This document shows, piece after piece, positions 29,609 to 36,478 of a DNA stretch of 36,478 nt. The position numbers were made by a program, and so were the translations under genes. The notes under the pieces were generated by a model. That model ran no database searches, was not told the origin of the DNA, and saw only the letters and a program-made list of their open reading frames with translations. The DNA lies in contig DATCRI010000074.1 of assembly GCA_036569045.1 (NCBI GenBank), positions 1 to 36,478 on the forward strand, written 5' to 3'. Every line of letters starts with the position of its first letter. Within the stretch, counting starts at the first letter, position 1. The DNA comes from Chthoniobacterales bacterium (GTDB lineage Bacteria > Verrucomicrobiota > Verrucomicrobiia > Chthoniobacterales > JAATET01).

Positions 29609-30006
29609 AAACGGTCGAAGGTCATTGCACCGGCGGCGGGCGCATATTCCGTCGCCTCGGCGTTTGGCTTGAGGTAGGCCACGGTCTCGGCATCTTCCTT
29701 GAGAATCGGGACTTCGCCTGGACCGACCCAGCCAGGCTCGCGCGCGGTGACCCGGTATTTGATGGTGATGAGATCGTCTGGCTTCACCTTCTGATGCGAA
29801 CGGCCGACCTTCAGCACCTGCGCGAGCATCGTAACTTCACGGACGGCGGAATCTTCCGTGGGCTCGACGTCGACGCGAAGCACTTTCACGCGAAAGACTT
29901 CCGGAGCCGTGCTCTGCATCTTCTCGTAGGCGGATGGTGGAAGTTCGGCAAACGAGGCGTGCGGAACGGCCGCGGCGAGAAGAAGGCAGGCAAAAAGGCG
30001 TTTCAT
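29605..30006 (-). CDS. Small secreted protein of unknown function
   Basis: The 133-residue product has a clear signal peptide (MKRLFACLLLAAAVPHASFA) with a cleavage site just before ELPP. The mature part is beta-rich, with VFRVKVLRVDVEP, VREVTMLAQVLKVGRS, DDLITIKYRV and GPGEVPILKEDAETVAYLK, which looks like a small beta-barrel. I do not recognise a family. It is the last gene of the minus-strand cluster, 41 bases after panB, so it is likely co-transcribed. Confidence 0.72.
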   Translation of the reverse strand: MKRLFACLLLAAAVPHASFAELPPSAYEKMQSTAPEVFRVKVLRVDVEPTEDSAVREVTMLAQVLKVGRSHQKVKPDDLITIKYRVTAREPGWVGPGEVPILKEDAETVAYLKPNAEATEYAPAAGAMTFDRF

Positions 30007-30047
30007 GGACCGGACTTTCTATGTCGGAAAGGGCAGGTTCGCAACGC

Positions 30048-30818
30048 TCACGGTGCGGAATCTCCGCGCACGTCCTTCGCATACGAACGCACCGCGTCCT
30101 GAATCACGCCCGCAACGTCGGCCTTCGCTTCGACAAACTTCGGGCGGAACCACGGATAAAGCCCAATGACGTCGTGGAGCACGCGAATCTGGCCGTCGCA
30201 ACCTTCGCCGCTTCCAATGCCAATCGTCGGAATGGCCAGCATTTCGGAAATTTCGCGGGCGAGGGGAGGAGTCACCAGCTCGAGCACCACGGCGAACGCG
30301 CCGGCCTGCTCCACGGCGCGCGCATCCTCCACCAGCCCCTCCGCCTGCTGGGGAGTGCGCCCCTTGATCTTGTAGCCGCCCTCCTCGCGAATCTGCTGCG
30401 GCAGCATCCCGATATGCGCCAGAACCGGAATGCCGGCCTCGACCAATGCCGCAATCGTGCCGGCATGGGCTGCGCCGCCCTCGAGCTTCACCGCATGCGC
30501 GCCTGCCTCGATCAGGAGGCGAGCATTGGCAAGGGCGAGTTCCGGATTCTCGTAGGCATCCTTGGGAAGGTCAGCCACCAGGGTGGCCCGGGAGACGCCG
30601 CGAGCAACCGCCCGGGTGTGGTGAAGCATGTCCGAAATGGAAACCTCGGTCGTGTCCGGAAACCCAAGGACGACCATCCCCAGCGAGTCGCCCACCAGAA
30701 TCAAATCTACGCCGCTCTCATCGAGAAGCCGCCCGGTCGGATAGTCGTAAGCCGTCAGAGCCACCACGGAATGACGGTCGCTTTTCAAGTGACGATAGGC
30801 CTCGGAAAGGGATTTCAT
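30048..30818 (-). CDS. panB: 3-methyl-2-oxobutanoate hydroxymethyltransferase
   Basis: PanB adds a hydroxymethyl group from methylenetetrahydrofolate to 2-oxoisovalerate, giving ketopantoate in the pantothenate/CoA pathway. The 256-residue product has the TIM-barrel motifs: AYDYPTGRLLDESGVDLILVGDSLGM (metal Asp44), VKLEGG, AHIGMLPQ, GYKIKGRT, and LELV with the catalytic Glu. Length is normal. A short A/T-rich gap (30819-30851) precedes it and lies after folK. Folate supply (folK) and folate use (panB) are thus adjacent. panC and panD are not in the window. Confidence 0.96.
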   Translation of the reverse strand: MKSLSEAYRHLKSDRHSVVALTAYDYPTGRLLDESGVDLILVGDSLGMVVLGFPDTTEVSISDMLHHTRAVARGVSRATLVADLPKDAYENPELALANARLLIEAGAHAVKLEGGAAHAGTIAALVEAGIPVLAHIGMLPQQIREEGGYKIKGRTPQQAEGLVEDARAVEQAGAFAVVLELVTPPLAREISEMLAIPTIGIGSGEGCDGQIRVLHDVIGLYPWFRPKFVEAKADVAGVIQDAVRSYAKDVRGDSAP

Positions 30819-30851
30819 AATTAAGTTATTTCCGTAAAAATTGCATCTATC

Positions 30852-31358
30852 TCACTTTAAAAGAGATTCTTCGCGAATCAGAATTTCATCCTCCGCGAAA
30901 GTTCTGAGCCTGTCCCGTTGTTGAGCAACGGATGGGCCTTCCTTAGCGAAATGGCGGTTGGGAACGATATCGCCGAGAGGCATTAGCACGAACAGTCGGT
31001 CCATCAGTCGCGGGTGAGGAAGCTCCAGATCCGGCTCGTGAAGTTCCAAATCATCGGCGTAGAGGATGTCCAGATCCACGGTTCGCGGCGTATTTCGTCC
31101 GTGGTTCGCCGGACGATCGTGAAATTGCTCGATGGCCTGAAGGCGCTGCAGCAGATCCCGCGGTTCGCCGGAAAATCCGATCTCGATCGCGGCATTCAGG
31201 AACATGGGAGAATCCGCCGGACAGTCGACGGGAGGCGTTTCATAAATTCGGGACACCAGCACCGGAGGTTCTGCAAACGTCCGGATCGCGGCGACGGCGG
31301 CTTGCAGATGGGCGACGCGATCCCCGAGATTGGACCCGAGTGCGATGCCTGCGCGCAT
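30852..31358 (-). CDS. folK: 6-hydroxymethyl-7,8-dihydropterin pyrophosphokinase
   Basis: FolK transfers pyrophosphate from ATP to 6-hydroxymethyl-dihydropterin in folate synthesis. The 168-residue product has GIALGSNLGDR at the start, FLNAAIEI, and the metal-binding RTVDLDILYAD with its two Asp, then PHPRLMDRLFVLMPL. Length is normal. It lies six bases downstream of dapB on the same strand. Its tail region (about 135-168) is less GC-rich than its neighbours. Confidence 0.95.
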   Translation of the reverse strand: MRAGIALGSNLGDRVAHLQAAVAAIRTFAEPPVLVSRIYETPPVDCPADSPMFLNAAIEIGFSGEPRDLLQRLQAIEQFHDRPANHGRNTPRTVDLDILYADDLELHEPDLELPHPRLMDRLFVLMPLGDIVPNRHFAKEGPSVAQQRDRLRTFAEDEILIREESLLK

Positions 31359-31364
31359 GGTCGT

Positions 31365-32102
31365 CTAGCGGAGACCGAGGACGTCCTGCATGTCGTAGAG
31401 GCCGGGTCCACGCGTGAACGCCCATTTCGCCGCGCGCAGGGCGCCGTTGGCAAAAGTGTCACGGGACGAAGCCTTGTGGGTCAGTTCGACGCGCTCACCG
31501 ACGTTGGCGTAAATCACCGTGTGGTCGCCGACCACGTCGCCGCCACGGATGGCGTGCATGCCAATCTCGACGGGCGTGCGCTCGCCGACCATGCCTTCGC
31601 GGCCATGACGGACGTCCTTCGCGTAATCGAGCTCGCGAACCTCGGCCAGAATCTCCGCCAGACGGCGGGCGGTGCCGCTCGGGGAGTCCTTCTTGAGGCG
31701 GTGATGCATTTCGACGACCTCGAGATCGAATTCGGGGCCGAGAATCTCGGTCGCCTTCCGGGTGAGCCAGAACAGGGTGTTCACGCCAATGCTGAAATTC
31801 GGGGCGAATACGATCGGAATATGGGCCGCTCCGGCGGTGATGGCGGCGCGCTGGGCGTCGTCGTGGCCGGTCGTGCCGATCACGAGCGGCTTGCCGGCGG
31901 CCACGCAGGCCTCGGTCACGCCGACCGTGACCGGCGCGTGGGTGAAATCGATGACGGCGTCGCAGAGCGCTAGCGCGGGGGCGAATGCGTCCGACTCGTC
32001 GACCCGGGCCGTGACTTCGAGCTCGGGATCGCGGGCGGCGCAGGAGATGAGGGCCTGTCCCATGCGACCACGGGCCCCATTGATGAGAAGACGCAACGGC
32101 AT
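31365..32102 (-). CDS. dapB: 4-hydroxy-tetrahydrodipicolinate reductase
   Basis: DapB reduces the DapA product to tetrahydrodipicolinate in lysine and diaminopimelate synthesis. The 245-residue product has the NAD(P)-binding GARGRMG (8-14 region), IDFTHAPVTV, VIGTTGH, FAPNFSIGVN, and the substrate-binding HHRLKKDSPSGTA with catalytic His and Lys. Length is somewhat shorter than the 270 of E. coli DapB but normal for many bacteria. It starts seven bases after dapA. Confidence 0.96.
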   Translation of the reverse strand: MPLRLLINGARGRMGQALISCAARDPELEVTARVDESDAFAPALALCDAVIDFTHAPVTVGVTEACVAAGKPLVIGTTGHDDAQRAAITAGAAHIPIVFAPNFSIGVNTLFWLTRKATEILGPEFDLEVVEMHHRLKKDSPSGTARRLAEILAEVRELDYAKDVRHGREGMVGERTPVEIGMHAIRGGDVVGDHTVIYANVGERVELTHKASSRDTFANGALRAAKWAFTRGPGLYDMQDVLGLR

Positions 32103-32109
32103 GGCGAGA

Positions 32110-32991
32110 TCAGGCGGGGATGAGGCCGTATTCGCGCAACGACGCGAGCAGGCGCTCCTGGCTGGCGGCGGTCATTTCGCAAAGTGGCAGGCGGACGTCA
32201 GGGGTCATGCGGCCCTGCTGGGCGAGGGCGAATTTGATCGGGGCCGGATTCGGCTCGATGAAAATGTCGTGGAAAAAGCGGTAGTATTTCCGGTGGAGCT
32301 TCTGTGCGCCGGCGGGCTTGCCGGCGAGCCAGGAATTCACCATGTGGACGACCTCGCGAGGAATGATATTCGACGCGACGCTGATGACGCCGACCGCGCC
32401 GGCGGCCATGAATTGCAGGGTCGCGTAGTCATCGCCGGAAAGAATCTCGAACGACTCCGGCAGGCGCAGGCGGAGCTGGTTCACCCGGTCCATGCTGCCG
32501 CCGGACTCCTTGATCGCGACAATATTCGGGCAGTCCTTCGCGAGGCGCACGCAGGTCTCCACGCCGATCTCGATGCCGCTGCGGCTCGGGATGCTGTAGA
32601 GAACGACCGGGATCTTTACCGACTCGGCGATCGCGCGGAAATGGCGGTAAAGGCCCTCGGGCGACGGCTTGTTGTAGTAGGGCGCCACGGAAAGAACGGC
32701 ATCCGCGCCGAGCTTTTCGGCCTCGGTCGAGAGTGCGATGGCTTCGCGGGTGGAATTCGAGCCCGCGCCGGCGATCACCTTGCAGCGGCCGGCGGCGGTT
32801 TCCACGGCGACGCGGATCACCTCGTTGTGCTCTTCGTGCGAGACGGTGGGCGATTCCCCGGTCGTGCCGACGGGCACGATGCCGGAAATGCCCTCGGCAA
32901 TCTGGAACTCGATGAGCTTGCGGAAGGCGTCGACATCGAATTGATCGTCGCGAAACGGGGTGACGAGGGCGGTATGGGTGCCTTCAAACAT
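32110..32991 (-). CDS. dapA: 4-hydroxy-tetrahydrodipicolinate synthase
   Basis: DapA condenses pyruvate with aspartate semialdehyde. The 293-residue product has the family elements GTTGESPT (42-49), Tyr132 in VLYSIPSRSG, and the Schiff-base Lys161 in AIKES. SVAPYYNKP and ILSGDDY are also present. Length is normal. It sits between dapB and dapF, with 16 bases to the latter. Confidence 0.97.
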   Translation of the reverse strand: MFEGTHTALVTPFRDDQFDVDAFRKLIEFQIAEGISGIVPVGTTGESPTVSHEEHNEVIRVAVETAAGRCKVIAGAGSNSTREAIALSTEAEKLGADAVLSVAPYYNKPSPEGLYRHFRAIAESVKIPVVLYSIPSRSGIEIGVETCVRLAKDCPNIVAIKESGGSMDRVNQLRLRLPESFEILSGDDYATLQFMAAGAVGVISVASNIIPREVVHMVNSWLAGKPAGAQKLHRKYYRFFHDIFIEPNPAPIKFALAQQGRMTPDVRLPLCEMTAASQERLLASLREYGLIPA

Positions 32992-33007
32992 GGGAGGGAA
33001 AAAGTAA

Positions 33008-33823
33008 TCAGAGCGTCACCGTTCCGTCGAAGACGAAATCGGCCGGACCGGTGAGGGTGACGGCCTGGAATTCGCCGTCCGACGCGCCAGCCTCGAAACC
33101 GACCCGCAGGGTGTCGCCGCCGCGCACGCGAACGCGGATCGGCGAGGCGACGCCGCTCGCGAGAGAATGGATGAGCGCGCAGGCGACCACGCCCGTGCCA
33201 CAGGCGAGCGTCTCGTCCTCGACGCCGCGTTCGTAGGTGCGAATGGCGATGGCGTCGGGCCCCTCGATCTGGACGAAATTCACGTTCGTGCCGCGGGGCG
33301 CGAAGTGGGCGTGATGCCGGATTGCGGAGCCGAGGCGCTTCACGGCGGTCGTCTCGAGATCCTCGACGAAAATGACGGCATGCGGCACGCCGGTGTTGAG
33401 AAAATGGACGATCACCGGCTCGCCATCGATGTCGAGCGTGGTGACCGGCGCGAACGAATGCGGCGTGCTCATGTTGATCCGCACTTCGTCGCCCTCGCAC
33501 ACCGCGCCGATCACGCCGGCAGGCGTCTCGAAGGAAATCGACGCCCCATCGAACGCGGAAACGCGCCGGGCATAGCGGGCGAAACACCGGGCGCCATTGC
33601 CGCACATTTCGGCCTCGCCGCCATCGGCATTGTAGTAACGCATGCGGAAGTCCGCGCCGTTTTCCGCCGGCTCGACGAGCAACAGGCCGTCGGCGCCCAC
33701 GCCACGGTGGCGGTCGCAAAGGTGGGCGATCTGCGCGCGATCGAGGGAAAGGGCGGAATCGCGGTTGTCGAGCATCACGAAATCGTTGCCCGCGCCGTTC
33801 ATCTTAGTGAAGGAAAGTGTCAT
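33008..33823 (-). CDS. dapF: Diaminopimelate epimerase
   Basis: DapF interconverts LL- and meso-diaminopimelate, supplying peptidoglycan cross-links and lysine. The 271-residue product starts MTLSFTKMNGAGNDF and has both catalytic cysteines, Cys74 in EMCGNGARC and Cys208 in LACGTGV. NADGGEAEMCGNG and GTNVNFVQ are typical. It is first of the compact dapF-dapA-dapB-folK run; 75 bases separate it from the propeller gene and contain a 5-bp palindrome (CCAGA/TCTGG, 33837-33851). Confidence 0.97.
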   Translation of the reverse strand: MTLSFTKMNGAGNDFVMLDNRDSALSLDRAQIAHLCDRHRGVGADGLLLVEPAENGADFRMRYYNADGGEAEMCGNGARCFARYARRVSAFDGASISFETPAGVIGAVCEGDEVRINMSTPHSFAPVTTLDIDGEPVIVHFLNTGVPHAVIFVEDLETTAVKRLGSAIRHHAHFAPRGTNVNFVQIEGPDAIAIRTYERGVEDETLACGTGVVACALIHSLASGVASPIRVRVRGGDTLRVGFEAGASDGEFQAVTLTGPADFVFDGTVTL

Positions 33824-33898
33824 GGATCGGAACCAACCAGATTAACTCTGGAACGCCGGGAGGCAAGCGTGCCCTGCTTCGCCGGCAACCGGCCTGCG

Positions 33899-34885
33899 TC
33901 ACGGCGAGGGAGGCGCGGGCACGCCAGTGCTCACCATGATCAGAGCCTTCGATCCATTCGCGCCGGCCGCGACATATCGTCCCGCGCCGCCGACGACCGC
34001 GCGCAGATGGTCGGCGTTCCGAGAAACCCAGAGCTGCCTCGTCCAGGTCGGACCGCTCGGCGTGCTGAAAACGCCCTTGTCCGAGAACGCGAGAAAGAGA
34101 TTCCCGGCCCACGCAACGCCGAGCAGGTCGGTGGAACCGAAGGGATGCGCCCGCCACGTTTTGCCGCCATTCGCCGAGGTGAGGCAAAGCCCGTTCTCGC
34201 CGACACAAACCACCCGCCGGCCGGGCCGCTGCGCCGCGATGCCCCGCGCCGGCCCCCGCGCGGTCGTCTGAAACTCGGTTTCCCACTCGGCGCCGTCCTT
34301 CGAGCTTTGGATCGTAGCCCCGGCAAGCGAACTGCACAGGAGGTAATTTCGGCGGGCGGTAAGGCCAGTCACCGAGCTGGCCAGCCCTCTGGAACGATCG
34401 CCATCGAGCGGGTATTGCCAGCGATTCCCGTGAGCGGACGCCGCAAAGGCACGCGAATTCGACCCGAGGGCCACGAAGCGATCGTCAATGGCGGCGACTT
34501 CGGTCAGATTGTAGCTGCCTTGGAAGCGTTTGCGGTTCGCGACGCGGTCGGCGTAGCTCCAGGAGAATCCGTTGCCGGAATAAAGGACCGTCACGCCGAT
34601 CCGACTCGTTCCGCTCACGAGGGCGACGAAGCGATGTTGCCCGAAGGTTACGGCGTTGATTTGTCTCGTGGCAGGCCGGGCCACAGTCCAATTCTCTGCG
34701 TCGAACGAGGTGAGCAGATAGCCGGTCGACGTCCCGGCGACGAATCGCCCGTCGCCGTAAGCGAGGGCGGAAATCTTGCCGACTCCGGAGAGCACCTGAC
34801 GGCTCCACACCCACTCGGCCTTCGCTCCGAGAGGCAGGACGAGCAAGATGAGGGAAAGAAGGGCAACAATCGGGCGGCGACACAT
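33899..34885 (-). CDS. Secreted beta-propeller protein with Asp-box-like repeats
   Basis: The 328-residue product starts with a signal peptide (about 1-23, ending LPLGAKA). Six repeats of a pattern like S-x-D/N-G-x-x-W occur at about 60-66, 103-109, 150-156, 195-201, 237-244 and 275-281 (for example SKDGAEW, SANGGKTW). Between them lie strands such as DRFVALGS and GRYVAAGA. This fits a six-bladed propeller of the BNR/sialidase-like type. The active-site residues of sialidases are not evident, so a binding role is more likely. The frame is open upstream; the signal peptide sets the start at 34885. It lies between dapF and trpA but looks functionally unrelated to them. Confidence 0.8.
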   Translation of the reverse strand: MCRRPIVALLSLILLVLPLGAKAEWVWSRQVLSGVGKISALAYGDGRFVAGTSTGYLLTSFDAENWTVARPATRQINAVTFGQHRFVALVSGTSRIGVTVLYSGNGFSWSYADRVANRKRFQGSYNLTEVAAIDDRFVALGSNSRAFAASAHGNRWQYPLDGDRSRGLASSVTGLTARRNYLLCSSLAGATIQSSKDGAEWETEFQTTARGPARGIAAQRPGRRVVCVGENGLCLTSANGGKTWRAHPFGSTDLLGVAWAGNLFLAFSDKGVFSTPSGPTWTRQLWVSRNADHLRAVVGGAGRYVAAGANGSKALIMVSTGVPAPPSP

Positions 34886-34932
34886 GGGCAGGAGGCAGAA
34901 TTCCACCTTCACCCCATGCAGACGAATTGCAA

Positions 34933-35748
34933 CTAAGACGAAGGACGACCCACGCCGTGGGCAGCCGCGGCAAGGGGGCGGACGAAATCCTCGATCCGCG
35001 CGACGAGGTCGGGATCGTTGCCGAATTCGCCGATGCGCCGGACGATGGCACTCCCCACGACCGCGGCGTCGCCGCTGCGCGCGACTTCGGCGGCCTGTTC
35101 CGGCGTCGAAATTCCAAAGCCTACGGCGACCGGCAATGAGGTGTGGCGGCGGATTTCCGCGACCTGCGCGCCGATGGTGTCCGACAGCGCCGCCTGCTCG
35201 CCCGTCACGCCTTCGCGCGAGACATAGTAGATGAAGCCCTCCGCCGCGCCGGCGAGCAGGGCAATGCGGTCCACGGGGGTCGTCGGCGCGATCAGGCGGA
35301 TCGCCCGCAGACCCGAAGGACGCTGAAACTCCGCGTCCGTGCCGACCTCGTCCGGCGGCAGGTCGAGCAGCAGCACGCCATCGGCTCCGGCCGCGGCGGC
35401 ATCCACGTGAAAACGCTCGAAGCCGTAGGTGTAGACGGGATTCAGATACGTGAAGAGGACGAGAGGAATCTCCGATTTCTCGCGAATCCGGCGGACGCAT
35501 TCGAGCACGCCCGATGTGGTGGCGCCGGCGGCGAGGGCCCGGCCGGCGGCGGCCTGGATCGTCGCGCCGTCGGCGAGGGGATCGGAGAACGGCACGCCGA
35601 GTTCGACGATGTCCACCCCGGCGCGCTCGAGCCCGAGCACGAGATCGACCGTCGCATCGAGGGAGGGATCGCCTCCGGTCAGAAAGGCGATGAACCCGCT
35701 GCGGTTCGCGGCTTTCAGACGTTCAAAGCAGGTATCGATGCGGTTCAT
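34933..35748 (-). CDS. trpA: Tryptophan synthase alpha subunit
   Basis: TrpA cleaves indole-glycerol phosphate and passes indole to TrpB. The 271-residue product has the catalytic Glu49 and Asp60 (VELGVPFSDPLAD), the same numbering as in the Salmonella enzyme. FLTGGDPS, YLNPVYTYG, LLLDLPPDE and the phosphate-binding GFGIST are also present. No trpB is adjacent in the window, so the trp genes are not in one operon here, at least on this side. Confidence 0.97.
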   Translation of the reverse strand: MNRIDTCFERLKAANRSGFIAFLTGGDPSLDATVDLVLGLERAGVDIVELGVPFSDPLADGATIQAAAGRALAAGATTSGVLECVRRIREKSEIPLVLFTYLNPVYTYGFERFHVDAAAAGADGVLLLDLPPDEVGTDAEFQRPSGLRAIRLIAPTTPVDRIALLAGAAEGFIYYVSREGVTGEQAALSDTIGAQVAEIRRHTSLPVAVGFGISTPEQAAEVARSGDAAVVGSAIVRRIGEFGNDPDLVARIEDFVRPLAAAAHGVGRPSS

Positions 35749-35807
35749 GGGAGGGCGAGAATACCGCGCCGATCAAGGCCGGCAAACGGGAACTGCGCGC
35801 GGTGGCC

Positions 35808-36131
35808 CTATTTCTCTCGGAGGAAGAACGGGCCGAACATCATCGAGACGAAGATGAGCGGCAGCAGCGCGGTTGCGATTTTCAACGCGAGGCAGAGGCC
35901 GACCAGCCGCCGATCGCCCATGAGGCCATGATCCTGCTGAAACAGGAACATCACGACCGAAAAGAAGCGATCCATCCCGTTCTTGCGGCGGGTCGCCGTG
36001 CCGAAAACGGCCGGATGGTGCGCCGGATGCTGGTTCTGCACCCTCCGCTCAACCGCGCGATAAATGAGGATCCACGCAAAAATGTCGACGCACAGGGCGA
36101 CAAACAGCCCGGCAAGAACGGCGTCACTCAT
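35808..36131 (-). CDS. Small membrane protein, unknown function
   Basis: The 107-residue product has two membrane helices (about 4-25 and 80-102) with a polar, His-rich loop between (QNQHPAHHP). I do not recognise a family. Its ATG overlaps the stop of the upstream sensor-like gene (ATGA, 36128-36131), so the two are probably translated together. A 7-bp inverted repeat with a large loop (35763-35803) follows the stop but has no T-run. Confidence 0.66.
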   Translation of the reverse strand: MSDAVLAGLFVALCVDIFAWILIYRAVERRVQNQHPAHHPAVFGTATRRKNGMDRFFSVVMFLFQQDHGLMGDRRLVGLCLALKIATALLPLIFVSMMFGPFFLREK

Positions 36132-36478
36132 GCGTCGGTCGCCGTCCGCGAATCGCTCCGCTGATCTCGATAGACGACGGCCGCAACGTGGTCGGAGGTG
36201 AATGTCGTCACCTCCTCCAGCTTCGTGAGTTCACCGGCGGCTTCCTCGGAAATCCGGCGGGCGATCTTGATCATTTCCGGGTCGAAATCCCGGGATTGCT
36301 CGGCCTCCATGGTGACGATCTGCATCTGGTTGAGATAATTGCGGAGAATGTGGTTTGCGCCCTCGACGGTCTTGCGAAACAGGGCGGCGCGCTTGCGTTG
36401 CTCCGCTTCGAGGCGACGAAAGGCCTGTCGCATGAGGACGAAAATGAGGATGGCGGAAAGAAGGACGAAGAACCAGCC
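36128..36478 (-). CDS. Membrane-anchored sensor-like protein with a DHp-type helix pair (5' end missing)
   Basis: The frame runs open to the right edge, so only the C-terminal 116 residues are seen. They begin in a hydrophobic helix (WFFVLLSAILIFVL), followed by a helix RLEAEQRKRAALFRKT and EGANHILRNYLNQMQIV. This segment recalls the H-box of histidine kinases (H-x-x-R-N-x-L). A second helix, MIKIARRISEEAAGELTKLEEV, would complete a helix hairpin. The protein ends about 30 residues later, so no ATPase domain follows. An internal ATG (36433) is not taken as the start because the membrane helix lies before it. Histidine kinase relative is an inference. Confidence 0.55.
   Translation of the reverse strand, partial: GWFFVLLSAILIFVLMRQAFRRLEAEQRKRAALFRKTVEGANHILRNYLNQMQIVTMEAEQSRDFDPEMIKIARRISEEAAGELTKLEEVTTFTSDHVAAVVYRDQRSDSRTATDA

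Noticed and set aside
33837-33851. CCAGA-TTAAC-TCTGG palindrome upstream of dapF
   Set aside because: Short, with no second copy in the window; not enough for an operator call.
35763-35803. Inverted repeat ACCGCGC/GCGCGGT after the small membrane gene
   Set aside because: Loop of 27 bases and no T-run; common by chance in high-GC DNA.

Overview
The window (36.5 kb, high GC, densely packed, no gap over 300 bases) looks like a chromosomal segment of a Verrucomicrobiota-type bacterium, perhaps of the Chthoniobacter/Spartobacteria kind. This is inferred from gene content: two zinc-ribbon transmembrane Ser/Thr kinases, one beside a long ECF-like sigma factor and carrying two DUF4019 domains; a plant/cyanobacterial-type IspH; and a rhomboid-like protein with a charged C-terminal tail. 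Many genes lack a clear Shine-Dalgarno. I saw no tRNA, rRNA, CRISPR array, insertion sequence or phage gene.

Layout. 1-577 (-): RluD-like pseudouridine synthase, cut by the left edge. 638-6883 (+): kinase, ClpX-like AAA+ unfoldase, membrane cyclase-like protein, recR and lipA, closely spaced. 6938-10389 (+): sigma factor, kinase with extracytoplasmic DUF4019 repeats, and a PH-like membrane protein. 10515-15203 (+): glutamate synthase large subunit, closed by a strong intrinsic terminator. 15339-16562 (-): DUF1275 protein and a BLUF-fold protein. 16705-17977 (+): small membrane protein and an alpha/beta hydrolase. 18005-19852 (-): DUF4870 protein and a secreted TAP-like peptidase. 20009-24372 (+): five genes with overlapping stop and start codons (rhomboid-like, DUF2270, mazG, glycosyltransferase-like, cation efflux). 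24376-25590 (-): ispH, divergent from an unknown gene (25720). 26324-29570 (+): LysM protein, accA, beta-lactamase-fold hydrolase. 29605-36478 (-): small secreted protein, panB, folK, dapB, dapA, dapF, beta-propeller protein, trpA, small membrane protein, and a sensor-like protein cut by the right edge.

Most genes are housekeeping: lipoate, RecFOR repair, ammonium assimilation, isoprenoids, fatty acids, pantothenate, folate, lysine/peptidoglycan and tryptophan. The most unusual feature is a run of familiar folds whose catalytic or photochemical residues are changed: a BLUF protein without the Tyr and Gln of the photocycle, a cyclase with both metal-binding Asp changed to Glu, a rhomboid without Ser, a LysM/L,D-transpeptidase-like protein without Cys, and a ClpX relative with no zinc domain and an apparently duplicated small (lid) domain. 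A 12-base motif (11 of 12 bases shared) upstream of both the sigma-factor and kinase genes suggests a small self-regulated signalling module.
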